Assembly: GCA_963798855.1 (NCBI GenBank)
Contig: CAWCUU010000003.1
Location: 62,001-126,000 of the forward strand
Origin: CAWCUU01 sp963798855
GTDB lineage: Bacteria > Gemmatimonadota > Gemmatimonadetes > Longimicrobiales > RSA9
Reading direction: 5' to 3'
Length of the DNA: 64,000 bases
In this document: one piece after another, positions 1-8,421 of the stretch
Layout of the letters: the number at the start of each line of letters is the position of its first letter
Position numbering within the stretch: position 1 is the stretch's first letter
Position numbers and translations under genes: made by a program
The notes under the pieces: generated by a model
Told to the model about the DNA's origin: nothing
Databases searched by the model: none
What the model saw: the letters and a program-made list of their open reading frames with translations, nothing else

Positions 1-884
1 AACGGCCTCTCGTGGTGAAAGCTTCCGGGCTCGCCGCGGGCAAGGGAGCGATCGTCTGCGACGACGCCGAAGAGGCCATCGAGGCAGCGCGCTCGATGCT
101 GGTACACGGCGCGTTCGGCGGGGCGGGCGCGGAGATCGTGGTGGAGGACCGACTGACGGGCGAAGAGGTCTCGGTTTTCGCGCTGGCCGACGGCGAGAGC
201 GCCGTGCCGATGATCGCGGCGCAGGATCACAAGCGGATCGGCGTCGGCGACACGGGCCCGAACACCGGGGGGATGGGCGCCTACGCGCCCGTGAGCGGAC
301 TGCCGGGCGACTTCCTGGAGACGGTGCAGCGCGAGATCCTGAAGCCCACGCTGGACGCAATGCGCGATGACGGTCGCCCCTTCCGAGGGCTTCTCTACGC
401 GGGCTTGATGCTCACGTCCGAAGGAGCATCGGTGATCGAGTTCAACGCGCGCTTCGGAGATCCGGAGACGCAGGCGCTATTGCCGTTGCTGAGCAGCTCC
501 CTGCTCGAGCCGATGCTCGCGATCGGCCGAGGAGAGCGCGTGGATGGACTGGAGCTGGAGTGGCGGCAAGGTGCGGCTCTGACCACCGTGCTGGCGTCGG
601 CCGGTTACCCGGGCGCGTACGAGAAGGGACAGCTGATCCACATTCCGGATTCGATCGAGCGTGCGCAGGACGTCATCGTGTTCCACGCCGGTACGCGACG
701 GGACTCGGAGGGGCGGCTGCTCACGGATGGCGGCCGGGTGCTGGCCGTGACCGCCGTGGCGAAGAACATGAGGCGGGCGGCCGAGCGGAGCCGGGAGGCC
801 GCCGCGGCGATCGACTTCGACGGACGCTACTTCCGGGACGACATCGGCTGGCGCGAGCTCGAGCGTCTCGCCTCCCTCGACTGA
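1..884 (+). CDS. purD: Phosphoribosylamine-glycine ligase, 5'-truncated by the window edge
   Basis: PurD joins phosphoribosylamine and glycine using ATP in purine synthesis. The reading frame is already open at base 3 and continues for about 293 residues, so roughly the first third of a protein usually near 420-430 residues lies outside the window. Visible ATP-grasp landmarks are VVKASGLAAGKG at the left edge, NTGGMGAYAP about 95 residues in, and IEFNARFGDPETQ, which carries metal and nucleotide contacts. The gene ends 3 bases before mutM on the same strand, so the two are probably cotranscribed. The family is clear; the missing N-terminus is only an edge effect. Confidence 0.96.
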   Translation, partial: RPLVVKASGLAAGKGAIVCDDAEEAIEAARSMLVHGAFGGAGAEIVVEDRLTGEEVSVFALADGESAVPMIAAQDHKRIGVGDTGPNTGGMGAYAPVSGLPGDFLETVQREILKPTLDAMRDDGRPFRGLLYAGLMLTSEGASVIEFNARFGDPETQALLPLLSSSLLEPMLAIGRGERVDGLELEWRQGAALTTVLASAGYPGAYEKGQLIHIPDSIERAQDVIVFHAGTRRDSEGRLLTDGGRVLAVTAVAKNMRRAAERSREAAAAIDFDGRYFRDDIGWRELERLASLD

Positions 885-887
885 TCC

Positions 888-1712
888 ATGCCGGAGCTGC
901 CCGAGGCCGAGACGATCGCCCGCGACCTGCGCCGTCGGGTCACCGATCGGCGGATCACCGGCGCGGAGGTGGCGAAACCCGACGTGCTGGGAGGCGGGCT
1001 GGACGCCCCCCGGCTGGACGCCCGCGTGCGCGGCGCGACGATCCTCGCGCTCGGCCGGCGGGGCAAGAACGTCGTGCTCTCGCTCTCCACGGGCGACAGG
1101 CTGCTCGTCAACCTCGGCATGACAGGCCGCCTGGTGGATGCCGCCGCGCCGCGCGCACGGGACCTGGCGCACGTGGCCGTCCGCTTCCGCTTCGAGGACG
1201 GAGGCGCCCTGCTGTACGACGACGTCCGACGCTTCGGTCGCATCGAGCTGCTGGAACCAAGCGAGTGGCGCGAGCGCGATGTCGCCCTCGGCGTCGAGCC
1301 GCTCGGCGATGAGCTGACGGCGGAGCGGATGCATGCGCTAAGCCGGCACACGCGGGTGCCGATCCGCAACCTTCTACTTGATCAGAGCCGGGTCGCGGGG
1401 GTTGGCAACATCTACGCGAACGAGGCGCTGTTCCGCGCGGGCGTTCGGCCGCAGCGGCGCGCTCGCACGCTGCGGCGCATCGACAGCGCGCGGCTCCGCG
1501 ACGCGCTCCGTGACGTGCTCCAGGACGCGATTCACGCGCGGGGGACGACGCTGCGCGACTACCGCGATGGCAGCGGCGAGGCGGGCTCGTTCGAGCCGCT
1601 GCTGGAGGTCTACGGTCGGGAGGGCCGGCCATGTCCGATCTGCGGCACGCCGATCAAGCGCATCGTGCTGTCGAACCGCTCCGCTTTCTACTGTCCACGG
1701 TGCCAGAGCTGA
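888..1712 (+). CDS. mutM: Formamidopyrimidine-DNA glycosylase (Fpg/MutM)
   Basis: This bifunctional glycosylase/AP lyase removes oxidised purines such as 8-oxoguanine. The 274-residue protein has the family length and begins MPELPE, giving the catalytic Pro and Glu after Met removal. It has the conserved Lys in GRRGKN near residue 60, the helix-two-turn-helix segment DQSRVAGVGNIYANEALF near residues 166-183, and a C-terminal zinc finger with C-x2-C-x16-C-x2-C spacing. The ATG lies 3 bases after purD. The end overlaps the start of the following GIY-YIG gene, which suggests a small DNA-repair operon. Confidence 0.97.
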   Translation: MPELPEAETIARDLRRRVTDRRITGAEVAKPDVLGGGLDAPRLDARVRGATILALGRRGKNVVLSLSTGDRLLVNLGMTGRLVDAAAPRARDLAHVAVRFRFEDGGALLYDDVRRFGRIELLEPSEWRERDVALGVEPLGDELTAERMHALSRHTRVPIRNLLLDQSRVAGVGNIYANEALFRAGVRPQRRARTLRRIDSARLRDALRDVLQDAIHARGTTLRDYRDGSGEAGSFEPLLEVYGREGRPCPICGTPIKRIVLSNRSAFYCPRCQS

Positions 1713-2863
1713 CCCCGCTCTCCGCCGAGCTCGGCGGGTCCCTCGATGCAAACCGTTCCGTTGCCGCCCCCCGGCCGAAGCGGCGGGAGCGGGAGCTGCG
1801 GGAGCACGTCCAGGCCGGCGCCGAGAATCGGCCGGGTGTCTATCGGATCTACGGTCCCGGCGACGAGCTCATCTACGTCGGCAAGTCTGTCCGCGTGCGG
1901 ACCCGGCTGCTGTCGTACTTTCGCGCACCGGAAGGCGAGAAGGCGGCCGAGATCGCCGGACACGCCCAGCGCATCGCGTGGGAGTACGTCCCGAGTGAAT
2001 TCGCGGCGCTCCTGCGGGAGCTGAGGCTCATCCGTCAGCACCGACCCCGCTACAATATCGAGCACAAGAGCGAGCGGGGGCTCTGCTTCGTCGAGCTGAC
2101 CCGGGAGCCGGCCCCCCGGTTCCTCGCGCGGGCGCGCCCGACCCCCGGCCGTCTCTCCTGCTGGGGTCCTATCCGGGGGCGGGCGCGCGCTGCCGCCGCG
2201 CTCCGCGACCTGACCGATCTGTTCGGGCTCCGCGACTGTGCCGCGACCACCCCGATGCGCTTCGCCGACCAGCCCGACCTCTTCACTCAGGCGAGGCATC
2301 CGCTCTGCTGGCGCGGCGAGATCGGCCGCTGCGTCGCGCCGTGCGCCGGCGGGTGCACGGAGACCGAGTACCGCGCCCGCCTGCTGCGCGCTTGTCGCTT
2401 CCTGGCCGGCCAGGATGACGGCCCGCTCGAGGCGCTGCGGGGGCGAATCGCGCAGGCCGCGGAGCGTCTGGAGTTCGAGTACGCCGCGCGACTGCGCGAT
2501 CGCCTCGAGCGTCTCGAGCGCCTTCGCCGCGACGTCGCCGCAGCCCGCGACGACCTGGACGGGCTCTCCTTCGTTTACCGGGTGCGCGGCTGGCGAGGAG
2601 AGACGCGCCTCTACCTCGTCCGCCGTGGCCTCGTCGTGGCCGAATGCCAGCGGCCACGCGGCCGCACGCAGCGCCGCGAGCTGCGGCGCCGTGTCGCCCG
2701 TGTGTTCGCCGCGCCCCGCACGCCCCTGGAGCGGCTGCAGGCCGACGCGGTCGCCGAGATGCTGCTCGTCGCCCGCTGGTTTCGCGATCATCCCGAGGAG
2801 CGCCGATCCGCGGTGCCCGCGGAACGCCTGCTCGACCGCGCGCGCCCCGGCCGCGGGGCCTAA
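1700..2863 (+). CDS. UvrC-like GIY-YIG nuclease domain protein
   Basis: An N-terminal GIY-YIG nuclease fold is visible in GVYRIYG, then LIYVGKS and the conserved R and E region in FAALLRELRLIRQ. Near residues 245-270 there is a UVR-like helix (AAERLEFEYAARLRDRLERL), the UvrB-interaction motif of UvrC. The protein stops about 100 residues later, without the RNase H-like and helix-hairpin-helix half of a true UvrC, so it resembles Cho or the UvrC-like modules fused to exonucleases in other bacteria. The start is uncertain: GTG at 1700 overlaps the mutM end by 13 bases, and an in-frame ATG exists at 1631 deep inside mutM. Its neighbour suggests a DNA-repair role, which is an inference. Confidence 0.82.
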   Translation: MPELTPLSAELGGSLDANRSVAAPRPKRRERELREHVQAGAENRPGVYRIYGPGDELIYVGKSVRVRTRLLSYFRAPEGEKAAEIAGHAQRIAWEYVPSEFAALLRELRLIRQHRPRYNIEHKSERGLCFVELTREPAPRFLARARPTPGRLSCWGPIRGRARAAAALRDLTDLFGLRDCAATTPMRFADQPDLFTQARHPLCWRGEIGRCVAPCAGGCTETEYRARLLRACRFLAGQDDGPLEALRGRIAQAAERLEFEYAARLRDRLERLERLRRDVAAARDDLDGLSFVYRVRGWRGETRLYLVRRGLVVAECQRPRGRTQRRELRRRVARVFAAPRTPLERLQADAVAEMLLVARWFRDHPEERRSAVPAERLLDRARPGRGA

Positions 2864-3327
2864 ATCTCGACGATCTCCACCCGCGGCTCCTCCCCGCTCA
2901 GCGTCAGGATCGCGACCGTGGGCGCAGCCCCGAACCGGGGCGGACCCGCGGCGCCGGGGTTCACCACGAGGATCCGTGCGGAGCGGTCCTCGAGCGGGCG
3001 GTGGGTGTGGCCGTAGACGATCACGTCCGCATCGGGGTGTGCCTGCCGCAGCGCGTCCGGCTTTGGGCTGCCGAGCTGGTGGCCGTGCGCGAGCCGTATG
3101 CGGAGCCCCTGCGCCTCGACCGTCGCGATCTCCACAAGGCGCGAGCGCAGATCGAAGCCGTCGGTGTTGCCCCAGACGGCCGTAACCGGAGCGAGCGCGC
3201 CGAGATCGTCCAGGATGCCGAGCGATCCGACGTCGCCGGCGTGCAGGATCCGATCGACGCCGGCGAGCGCGTCCAGCGCCTGCGGCCGAAGCCGGCCGTG
3301 CGTGTCGCTGATCAGGCCGATACGCAC
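2860..3327 (-). CDS. YfcE/MJ0936-family metallophosphoesterase
   Basis: A compact 155-residue calcineurin-like phosphoesterase. The metal-binding series is complete: SDTHG at residues 7-11, HAGDVG near 30, GNTD near 53, HGH near 82 and YGHTH near 106, followed by the family NPGA turn. Small members of this family hydrolyse phosphodiesters in vitro, but the cellular substrate is usually unknown and cannot be told here. The gene is convergent with the UvrC-like gene (4-base overlap) and sits 4 bases downstream of ubiX on the same strand, so it is probably the last gene of the ubiD-ubiA-ubiX transcript. Confidence 0.9.
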   Translation of the reverse strand: MRIGLISDTHGRLRPQALDALAGVDRILHAGDVGSLGILDDLGALAPVTAVWGNTDGFDLRSRLVEIATVEAQGLRIRLAHGHQLGSPKPDALRQAHPDADVIVYGHTHRPLEDRSARILVVNPGAAGPPRFGAAPTVAILTLSGEEPRVEIVEI

Positions 3328-3331
3328 GATC

Positions 3332-3982
3332 TCAGGAGTCGGCCTCTCCTGCCGCCCATCGGGGCCCGAGCTGATTCGGGACGCCCAGGTGCGCGAGCAC
3401 TCGGCCGACGATGAAATCGATCAGCGCTTCGATGCTCTTCGGCCGATGATAGAAGCCTGGCGACGCCGGCAGCACGACGGCGCCCGCCCGGGTCAGCCGC
3501 AGCATGTTCTCCAGGTGTATCGCCGAGTACGGCGTCTCGCGCGGCACCAGCACGAGTGGCCGCCGCTCCTTGAGCACCACGTCGCCGGAGCGCTCGATCA
3601 GGGAGCGGGTCGTGCCCTGCGCGATGCTCGCGAGCGTGCCCATCGAGCAGGGACAGATCGCCATGCCCCGCGACGGCGCCGATCCCGACGCCGGCGTCGC
3701 CCCACGGTCGCCATCCTGGTACAGGATCAGCCGGCCCCAGTCGCCGGTTCGGTCACGCAGCCCCGCCTCCCCGTCGATGTCGAGCTCCTCCCGCAGCAGC
3801 CGCCAGCCCGTCGCGGAAACAATGAGCCGAACGGGCACGGCGGACGCGTTCAGCGCGTCGAGCAGGCGTACTCCGTAGGCCGCGCCCGATGCGCCGGTGA
3901 TGGCGAGCGTGACGGGCGGCCCCTCATCCTCCGGCGCCGGAACCCGCGGCACCCACGGCTCGGGAGTGCGCGCCTCGCTCAC
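3332..3982 (-). CDS. ubiX: UbiX-family flavin prenyltransferase
   Basis: UbiX makes prenylated FMN, the cofactor that UbiD decarboxylases need. The 216-residue protein has a short proline-rich N-terminal extension, then VTLAITGASGAAYG (phosphate and flavin binding), a middle CPCSMGTLASIAQG segment and the later LVLVPRETPYS segment, all in family order. It overlaps the start region of neither quinone partner by more than 4 bases: its ATG overlaps the ubiA stop. Finding ubiX with ubiA and ubiD supports a shared decarboxylation step in quinone synthesis. In menaquinone-only organisms using the futalosine route, equivalents are called MqnM/MqnL/MqnP, so ubiquinone synthesis should not be assumed. 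Confidence 0.95.
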   Translation of the reverse strand: MSEARTPEPWVPRVPAPEDEGPPVTLAITGASGAAYGVRLLDALNASAVPVRLIVSATGWRLLREELDIDGEAGLRDRTGDWGRLILYQDGDRGATPASGSAPSRGMAICPCSMGTLASIAQGTTRSLIERSGDVVLKERRPLVLVPRETPYSAIHLENMLRLTRAGAVVLPASPGFYHRPKSIEALIDFIVGRVLAHLGVPNQLGPRWAAGEADS

Positions 3983-4941
3983 GAGAACGCCAGCCGGTCG
4001 AGCAGCGTCAGCGCGAAGAACGTCGTCGAGACGACGACGTTCGTGCGGAAGAACGCGCGATCAATGGCAAGGACGTCCACCGGGCCGTGGGCGGCGTGGC
4101 GCGCGTGCCGGTGACCGAAGTGGAGCACGACCGCCATCACCAGCACCGCGACGGCATAGAGTGGCCCGACGTCGAACCAGCGCAGCGCCCAGATCAGGCC
4201 GAAGAGGACGATCGCCGCGAGGTGAAGCAGGCGCGCGATCAGCAGGGCGCGGCCTCCGCCCACTCGCGCGGGGATCGAGTACAACCCGTGCGCCCGGTCG
4301 AATTTCTCGTCCTGCAGGGAGTAGATCACGTCGAACCCGGCCACCCAGCACATGACCGCGCCCGAGAGCACGAGCAGCGCGAACCAGGGATGGCTCCACG
4401 CACCGGTGATCGCCAGGTACGCCCCTACCGGCGCGATGGAAAGGGCGACACCGAGCACGAGGTGGGCCGCCGCAGTGAAGCGCTTCGTGTAGGAGTAGAG
4501 GAACACCCACGCCAGCGCGGCGGGAGCGAGCCAGCCACACAGGGGGTTGAGCCGCCACGCCGCGAGAACGAACAGCGCGGCGGCCGCGACGACGGCAGTG
4601 CTCGCCTGCAAGCGCGTCAGCCGCCCCGTCGGCAGCTCCCGTAGCCGCGTGCGCGGATTCACCGCGTCATAATCGAGGTCCACGATCCGGTTGAAGCCCA
4701 TCGCCGCGAAGCGCGCGGCCGTGAACGCCACAACGATCCAGGCGACCGATCGCACCGAGACACCGTCCGTACGGGCGGCGCTGCCGAACACGGCGCCGAC
4801 GCCTGCGAACGGCAGCGCGAACAGCGTGTGCGGCAGCTTTACGAAGCTGGCGTAGCGGGCCGCCAGGGATTGCCCGGCGTAGGTCTGCCGTTCGCGCACC
4901 GCCGCGTCGGGCGCACTCAAGGGATCCCCAGCCTCGGCCAT
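3979..4941 (-). CDS. ubiA: UbiA-family prenyltransferase
   Basis: A 320-residue polytopic membrane prenyltransferase that attaches a polyprenyl chain to an aromatic quinone precursor. The first Asp-rich motif appears as NRIVDLDYD, and the second as YSLQDEKFD, which together bind Mg and the polyprenyl diphosphate. About eight hydrophobic segments follow in the usual pattern. The ATG at 4941 was chosen because it gives the family N-terminus (SFVKLPHTLFALPFAG) and overlaps the ubiD end by only 25 bases. An open frame extends further upstream but only as antisense-like sequence within ubiD. It overlaps ubiX by 4 bases, which implies translational coupling. The substrate, 4-hydroxybenzoate or a futalosine-route naphthoate, is not decided by sequence. 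Confidence 0.93.
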   Translation of the reverse strand: MAEAGDPLSAPDAAVRERQTYAGQSLAARYASFVKLPHTLFALPFAGVGAVFGSAARTDGVSVRSVAWIVVAFTAARFAAMGFNRIVDLDYDAVNPRTRLRELPTGRLTRLQASTAVVAAAALFVLAAWRLNPLCGWLAPAALAWVFLYSYTKRFTAAAHLVLGVALSIAPVGAYLAITGAWSHPWFALLVLSGAVMCWVAGFDVIYSLQDEKFDRAHGLYSIPARVGGGRALLIARLLHLAAIVLFGLIWALRWFDVGPLYAVAVLVMAVVLHFGHRHARHAAHGPVDVLAIDRAFFRTNVVVSTTFFALTLLDRLAFS

Positions 4942-6395
4942 AGCTCGTCGATCTTCCGCCGCACCGCCTCGTCCATCCGGATCACCTCCGGCCACGGTCG
5001 GTCGTGTCCCTCCTCCGGCCATTTCCTCGTGCCATCGATGCCCATCTTCGTGCCGAACGCGGGTCCGCGGGCGGCGTGATCGAGGTCGTCGATCGGTCCC
5101 TTCGAGAAGCGCACGTCCCGTTCCGGATCGATGTTGTTGAGCGCGTACCACCAAACCTCGCGCGCGTCGTGGACGTCGATGTCGTGGTCCACGATCACGA
5201 TCACCTTCGCCAGGCTCATCAGTCCCTGCCCCCACAGCCCGTTCATCACCTTGTAGGCGTGCCCCGGGTATTCCTTGCGGATGCTGACCAGCACGAGGTT
5301 GTGGAAGATTCCCTCCGCCGGCATGTGGTAGTCGACGATCTCCGGCAATGTCATGCGCAGCAGCGGCAGGAAGATCCGCTCCGTCGCACCGCCGAGGTAG
5401 TAGTCCTCCATGGGCGGTCGACCGACGATCGTGGACACGTACACGGGGTCTCGCCGGGTGGTGATCCGCTCCACGTGGAAGACCGGGAACAGGTCCGCCG
5501 GCGTGTAGAAGCCCGTATGGTCGCCGAACGGCCCCTCCATCCCAGGTGGCTGCGCGGGGTCGACGTACCCCTCCAGCACGATCTCGGCCTCGGCCGGCAC
5601 GCGTAGATCCGACGTCGTCGCCTCGGTCACGTGCAGTGGCTCGCGCCGCAGGAAGCCGCTGAACAGGTACTCGTCGATGCCCGGCGGGAGCGGCGCGGTC
5701 GGCGTGTACATCGTCGCCGGATCGGCGCCGATCGCGACGGCCACCGGCATCCGCTCCACGTCCAGCTCGCGGTAGCGCCGGTAGTGCGCCGCGCCCCCCT
5801 TGTGCCGCTGCCAGTGCATGAACGTCGTGGTGGGTCCGGTCACCTGCATGCGGTACATTCCGACGTTCTGAATGCCGGTCTCGGGATCCTTCGTGATCAC
5901 CATCGGCATCGTGATGAACGGCCCGGCGTCGCCCGGCCAGGAGGTCATGATCGGCAGCCGGCCGAGGTCCACCTCTTCACCGTCGAGGCTCACCTCCTGG
6001 CACGGCGCCCTGCCCCGCTGCATCCGGGGCGGTACGCGCGCGAGCTCGGCAAACTTCGGCAGCGCCTGCACCTTCGCCCACAGCCCCTTCGGGATCTCCG
6101 GCTGCAGCAGCTCCGCGATCCGCTCCGCCTGCTCGCGCACGTCGCCCACGCCGAGCGCCATCGCCATCCGCCGCCAGGAGCCGAACAGGTTGATCGCGAG
6201 CGGGATCGACGACGCGGAGCCGTCCCCCAGCAGCGGTCGCTCGAACAGCAGCGCCCGCCCGCCGTCCTCGCTCTTCATGGCGCGCTCGGCGACCTCCGTG
6301 ATCTCGAGGTCCACCGACAGAGGCTCGCGCACACGCACGAGCTCGCCCGCTTCCTCGAGCTGCTCCAGGAACTCCCTCAGATTGCTGGCCGGCAT
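4917..6395 (-). CDS. ubiD: UbiD-family prenylated-FMN decarboxylase
   Basis: This 492-residue protein has the normal UbiD length. Family landmarks include the prenylated-FMN and metal-binding centre around MEGPFGDHTGFY near residue 290, RHKGGAAHYRRY near 196, and the C-terminal WGQGLMSLAKVIVIVDHD. It decarboxylates the prenylated aromatic acid after UbiA, using the cofactor made by UbiX. The three genes lie in the order ubiD, ubiA, ubiX on the minus strand with overlapping ends. With menG 2 kb away, a role in menaquinone is more likely than ubiquinone, but this is inferred. The ATG at 6395 sits near the divergent EamA gene. Confidence 0.95.
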   Translation of the reverse strand: MPASNLREFLEQLEEAGELVRVREPLSVDLEITEVAERAMKSEDGGRALLFERPLLGDGSASSIPLAINLFGSWRRMAMALGVGDVREQAERIAELLQPEIPKGLWAKVQALPKFAELARVPPRMQRGRAPCQEVSLDGEEVDLGRLPIMTSWPGDAGPFITMPMVITKDPETGIQNVGMYRMQVTGPTTTFMHWQRHKGGAAHYRRYRELDVERMPVAVAIGADPATMYTPTAPLPPGIDEYLFSGFLRREPLHVTEATTSDLRVPAEAEIVLEGYVDPAQPPGMEGPFGDHTGFYTPADLFPVFHVERITTRRDPVYVSTIVGRPPMEDYYLGGATERIFLPLLRMTLPEIVDYHMPAEGIFHNLVLVSIRKEYPGHAYKVMNGLWGQGLMSLAKVIVIVDHDIDVHDAREVWWYALNNIDPERDVRFSKGPIDDLDHAARGPAFGTKMGIDGTRKWPEEGHDRPWPEVIRMDEAVRRKIDELWPRLGIP

Positions 6396-6461
6396 GGGGC
6401 GCCAATGTAAGGGTGGCGCCGATGGCGCGACAGCCGCGCTGCGGGCTCCGCCGCGCGGGCT

Positions 6462-6467
6462 TAGATT
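6462..6467 (+). promoter_or_regulatory. Candidate -10 element (TAGATT) for the EamA gene
   Basis: TAGATT ends 8 bases before the EamA ATG. It matches the TAGnTT -10 elements seen at several other starts in this window, but no good -35 is visible 17-18 bases upstream. If it is functional, transcription would begin at or next to the start codon, so the mRNA would be leaderless or nearly so. Confidence 0.35.
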
Positions 6468-6475
6468 GCGCGACC

Positions 6476-7414
6476 ATGAGCGAAATCTCCATCGCCCGCG
6501 ATGCCGCGCCCGTGGCCTCGGGTCCCCGTCGCAGGGTCGCCGGCTACCTCTTTGCGCTCGGCGCCGGCGCCCTCTGGGGGACGACCGGCCCGTTGAGCAC
6601 GGCGCTCTACGGCGAAGGCGCCGCCGTCACCGATGTCGGCTTCTGGAGGATCCTCCTCGCCTCGATCGCCTTTCTCGCGTTCGGCCTGCTGCGCCCCTGG
6701 CTCTTCCGCATCGACCGCCGCGGGCTGCTGATCGTCGGGCTGCTCGGCGGCGCGCTCGTCGCGCTGTTCGAGGTCGCCTATCAGTTCGCGATCGCACGCG
6801 CGGGCGTCGCGTCCGCCGTCGCGCTGCTCTACACGGCGCCGGTGCTGGTCGCGATCGCCGGCGCCGCGCTCCTGCACGAGCGTCTCACGCCGATGCGGCT
6901 CGCGCTCTCGGTGATGGTGATGCTGGGCGCGGCTCTGACCGTCATGGGTGCCGCCGGCGCCTCCATCGACGTCACCACGATCGGAGTCGTCGGCGGGCTG
7001 CTTTCCGCCATCAGCTACGCATCCACGACGCTGATGGCGCGCTGGGCCGTGCCCCGCTACGGCGCGATCCGCGTTCTCTTCTTCGAGCTCGCCGGCGGCA
7101 CGATCCTCCTCGGCCTGGCGCTACCGCTGTTCGGCCACACGCCTGCGCCCCCTGCGACCGCCGCCGGCTGGCTCTACATCCTCGGGCTCGGCGGAGGGAC
7201 CGTGGTGGCCAACTTCCTCTTCTTCGCCGGCGTCCGCCGCATCGAGGCCGCTCCCGCGGCCGTCGCGGCGACCGCCGAGCCGGTGGTCGGCGCTCTCCTC
7301 GCGCTGGCGCTGTTCGGCCAGAACCTCACCCTCTACGGCTGGGTCGGGCTCTGCCTGGTGGTGGCCGGGGTGGCCCAAGGATATCGAGCCGAAAGTGGGA
7401 AGAGCGGAGTGTGA
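6476..7414 (+). CDS. EamA/DMT-superfamily transporter
   Basis: A 312-residue integral membrane protein with about ten hydrophobic helices and two EamA repeats. The first repeat begins with LFALGAGALWGTTGPLS near residue 30. The second begins near residue 165 and includes the loop PAAVAATAEPVVGALLALAL, typical of the end of an EamA repeat. These carriers export amino acids or other metabolites; the substrate cannot be read from sequence. The ATG at 6476 gives the expected short cytoplasmic N-terminus. Its stop overlaps the GTG of the amidohydrolase by 3 bases, so the two are probably one transcript. Confidence 0.9.
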   Translation: MSEISIARDAAPVASGPRRRVAGYLFALGAGALWGTTGPLSTALYGEGAAVTDVGFWRILLASIAFLAFGLLRPWLFRIDRRGLLIVGLLGGALVALFEVAYQFAIARAGVASAVALLYTAPVLVAIAGAALLHERLTPMRLALSVMVMLGAALTVMGAAGASIDVTTIGVVGGLLSAISYASTTLMARWAVPRYGAIRVLFFELAGGTILLGLALPLFGHTPAPPATAAGWLYILGLGGGTVVANFLFFAGVRRIEAAPAAVAATAEPVVGALLALALFGQNLTLYGWVGLCLVVAGVAQGYRAESGKSGV

Positions 7415-8385
7415 CGGGGCTCGCGATTTTGGATCGCTCCAGGACAGGACGAGCCGCGATCTCCATTCTGGTGCTCGCCCTGGCCGGCACCTGCTCACCG
7501 CCCGGGGACCGATCCGACTCCTCGCCTCCTCCACTCGCGGACGCGCACATTCACCTCTCCGAGGCCGGCCCGGCGGCGCTCGACAGCCTGGTCGCGGCAG
7601 GCGTCGTGGCCGTCCGCGATTGCGGCGGCGAGTTGGAGGAGCTGGAACGGTGGCGCGACGAGATCGCCGCCGGACGACGCCGCGGACCGCGCATCTACCT
7701 CGCCGGCCCTCTGCTGGATGGACCCAAGCCGGGCGCACGATACCGCCTGACCGTCCTGACCCCGGCCGAGGCGGAGCGGGCGGTCGACTCGCTCGCCGAC
7801 GCCGGCGTCGATTTCATCAAGACCCACAACGCGATTCCTCCTGCGGCCTTCTTCGCCGTCCTGCGCAGATCGCGACTGCGCGGTCTGCGCGTCGCCGCGC
7901 ACCTGCCGCGGGGCGTGCCGGCGTGGGTGGCGGCCGACTCCGGGGTAGGCAGCATCGAGCACACGGCGGAGTCCGTCGTCGCGAGCCCGATCTACGCGGG
8001 GTACGCCGCGGACGCGCAGGAGGCCTTCGCCTGGTGGCGATCGGCGGCAGGGGACACCATGATCGCCCATCTGGCCCGGACGGGCGTATTCGTGACGCCG
8101 ACCCTCGTGCGCTATGAGGCCGGGATCGCGCTGGCTGCCACCCCGCAGCTGCGACGGGCGCGGGCCCTCGCGCTCGCCGACCTGATGGCGCTCACGGCTC
8201 GACTCTACCGGGCGGGGGTCCCGCTGCTGGTGGGAAGCGACTCCGGCGATCCGGCCGTGGGCGTTCGGCCGGGACCGAGCGTCGGGCGCGAGATGGAGCT
8301 GCTGAAACAGGCCGGTATCCCGGCCGCCGCGGTGCGCGAGGCGGCGAGCCCCGAGAGGCTCGCCGCGTGGATCGCCGGCGCGTAG
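7411..8385 (+). CDS. Secreted or lipid-anchored amidohydrolase-family protein
   Basis: A 324-residue metal-dependent hydrolase of the amidohydrolase superfamily. The metal motif HIH occurs in LADAHIHLSE, then DFIKTHNA (a possible bridging Lys), RVAAHLPRG, SIEHTAES, and finally LVGSDSGDPAVG with the catalytic Asp. Before the first motif is a hydrophobic stretch ending LALAGTCSPPGD, which fits a signal peptide with a lipobox-like LAGTC. The GTG start overlaps the EamA stop and follows a purine-rich GGAAGAG. The chain is shorter than imidazolonepropionase-type relatives of about 400 residues, lacking most of the small C-terminal sandwich. The substrate is unknown. Confidence 0.82.
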   Translation: MTGLAILDRSRTGRAAISILVLALAGTCSPPGDRSDSSPPPLADAHIHLSEAGPAALDSLVAAGVVAVRDCGGELEELERWRDEIAAGRRRGPRIYLAGPLLDGPKPGARYRLTVLTPAEAERAVDSLADAGVDFIKTHNAIPPAAFFAVLRRSRLRGLRVAAHLPRGVPAWVAADSGVGSIEHTAESVVASPIYAGYAADAQEAFAWWRSAAGDTMIAHLARTGVFVTPTLVRYEAGIALAATPQLRRARALALADLMALTARLYRAGVPLLVGSDSGDPAVGVRPGPSVGREMELLKQAGIPAAAVREAASPERLAAWIAGA

Positions 8386-8421
8386 TCCCGAGCGAATCCG
8401 ATGGGCGTCAGCGTCCGCGTG

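Noticed and set aside
1700..2863. Full UvrC
   Set aside because: The C-terminal nuclease and helix-hairpin-helix domains are missing.
5872..7410. Long plus-strand open frame upstream of the amidohydrolase
   Set aside because: It is antisense to ubiD and overlaps the EamA gene in another frame; only the part from 7411 is real.
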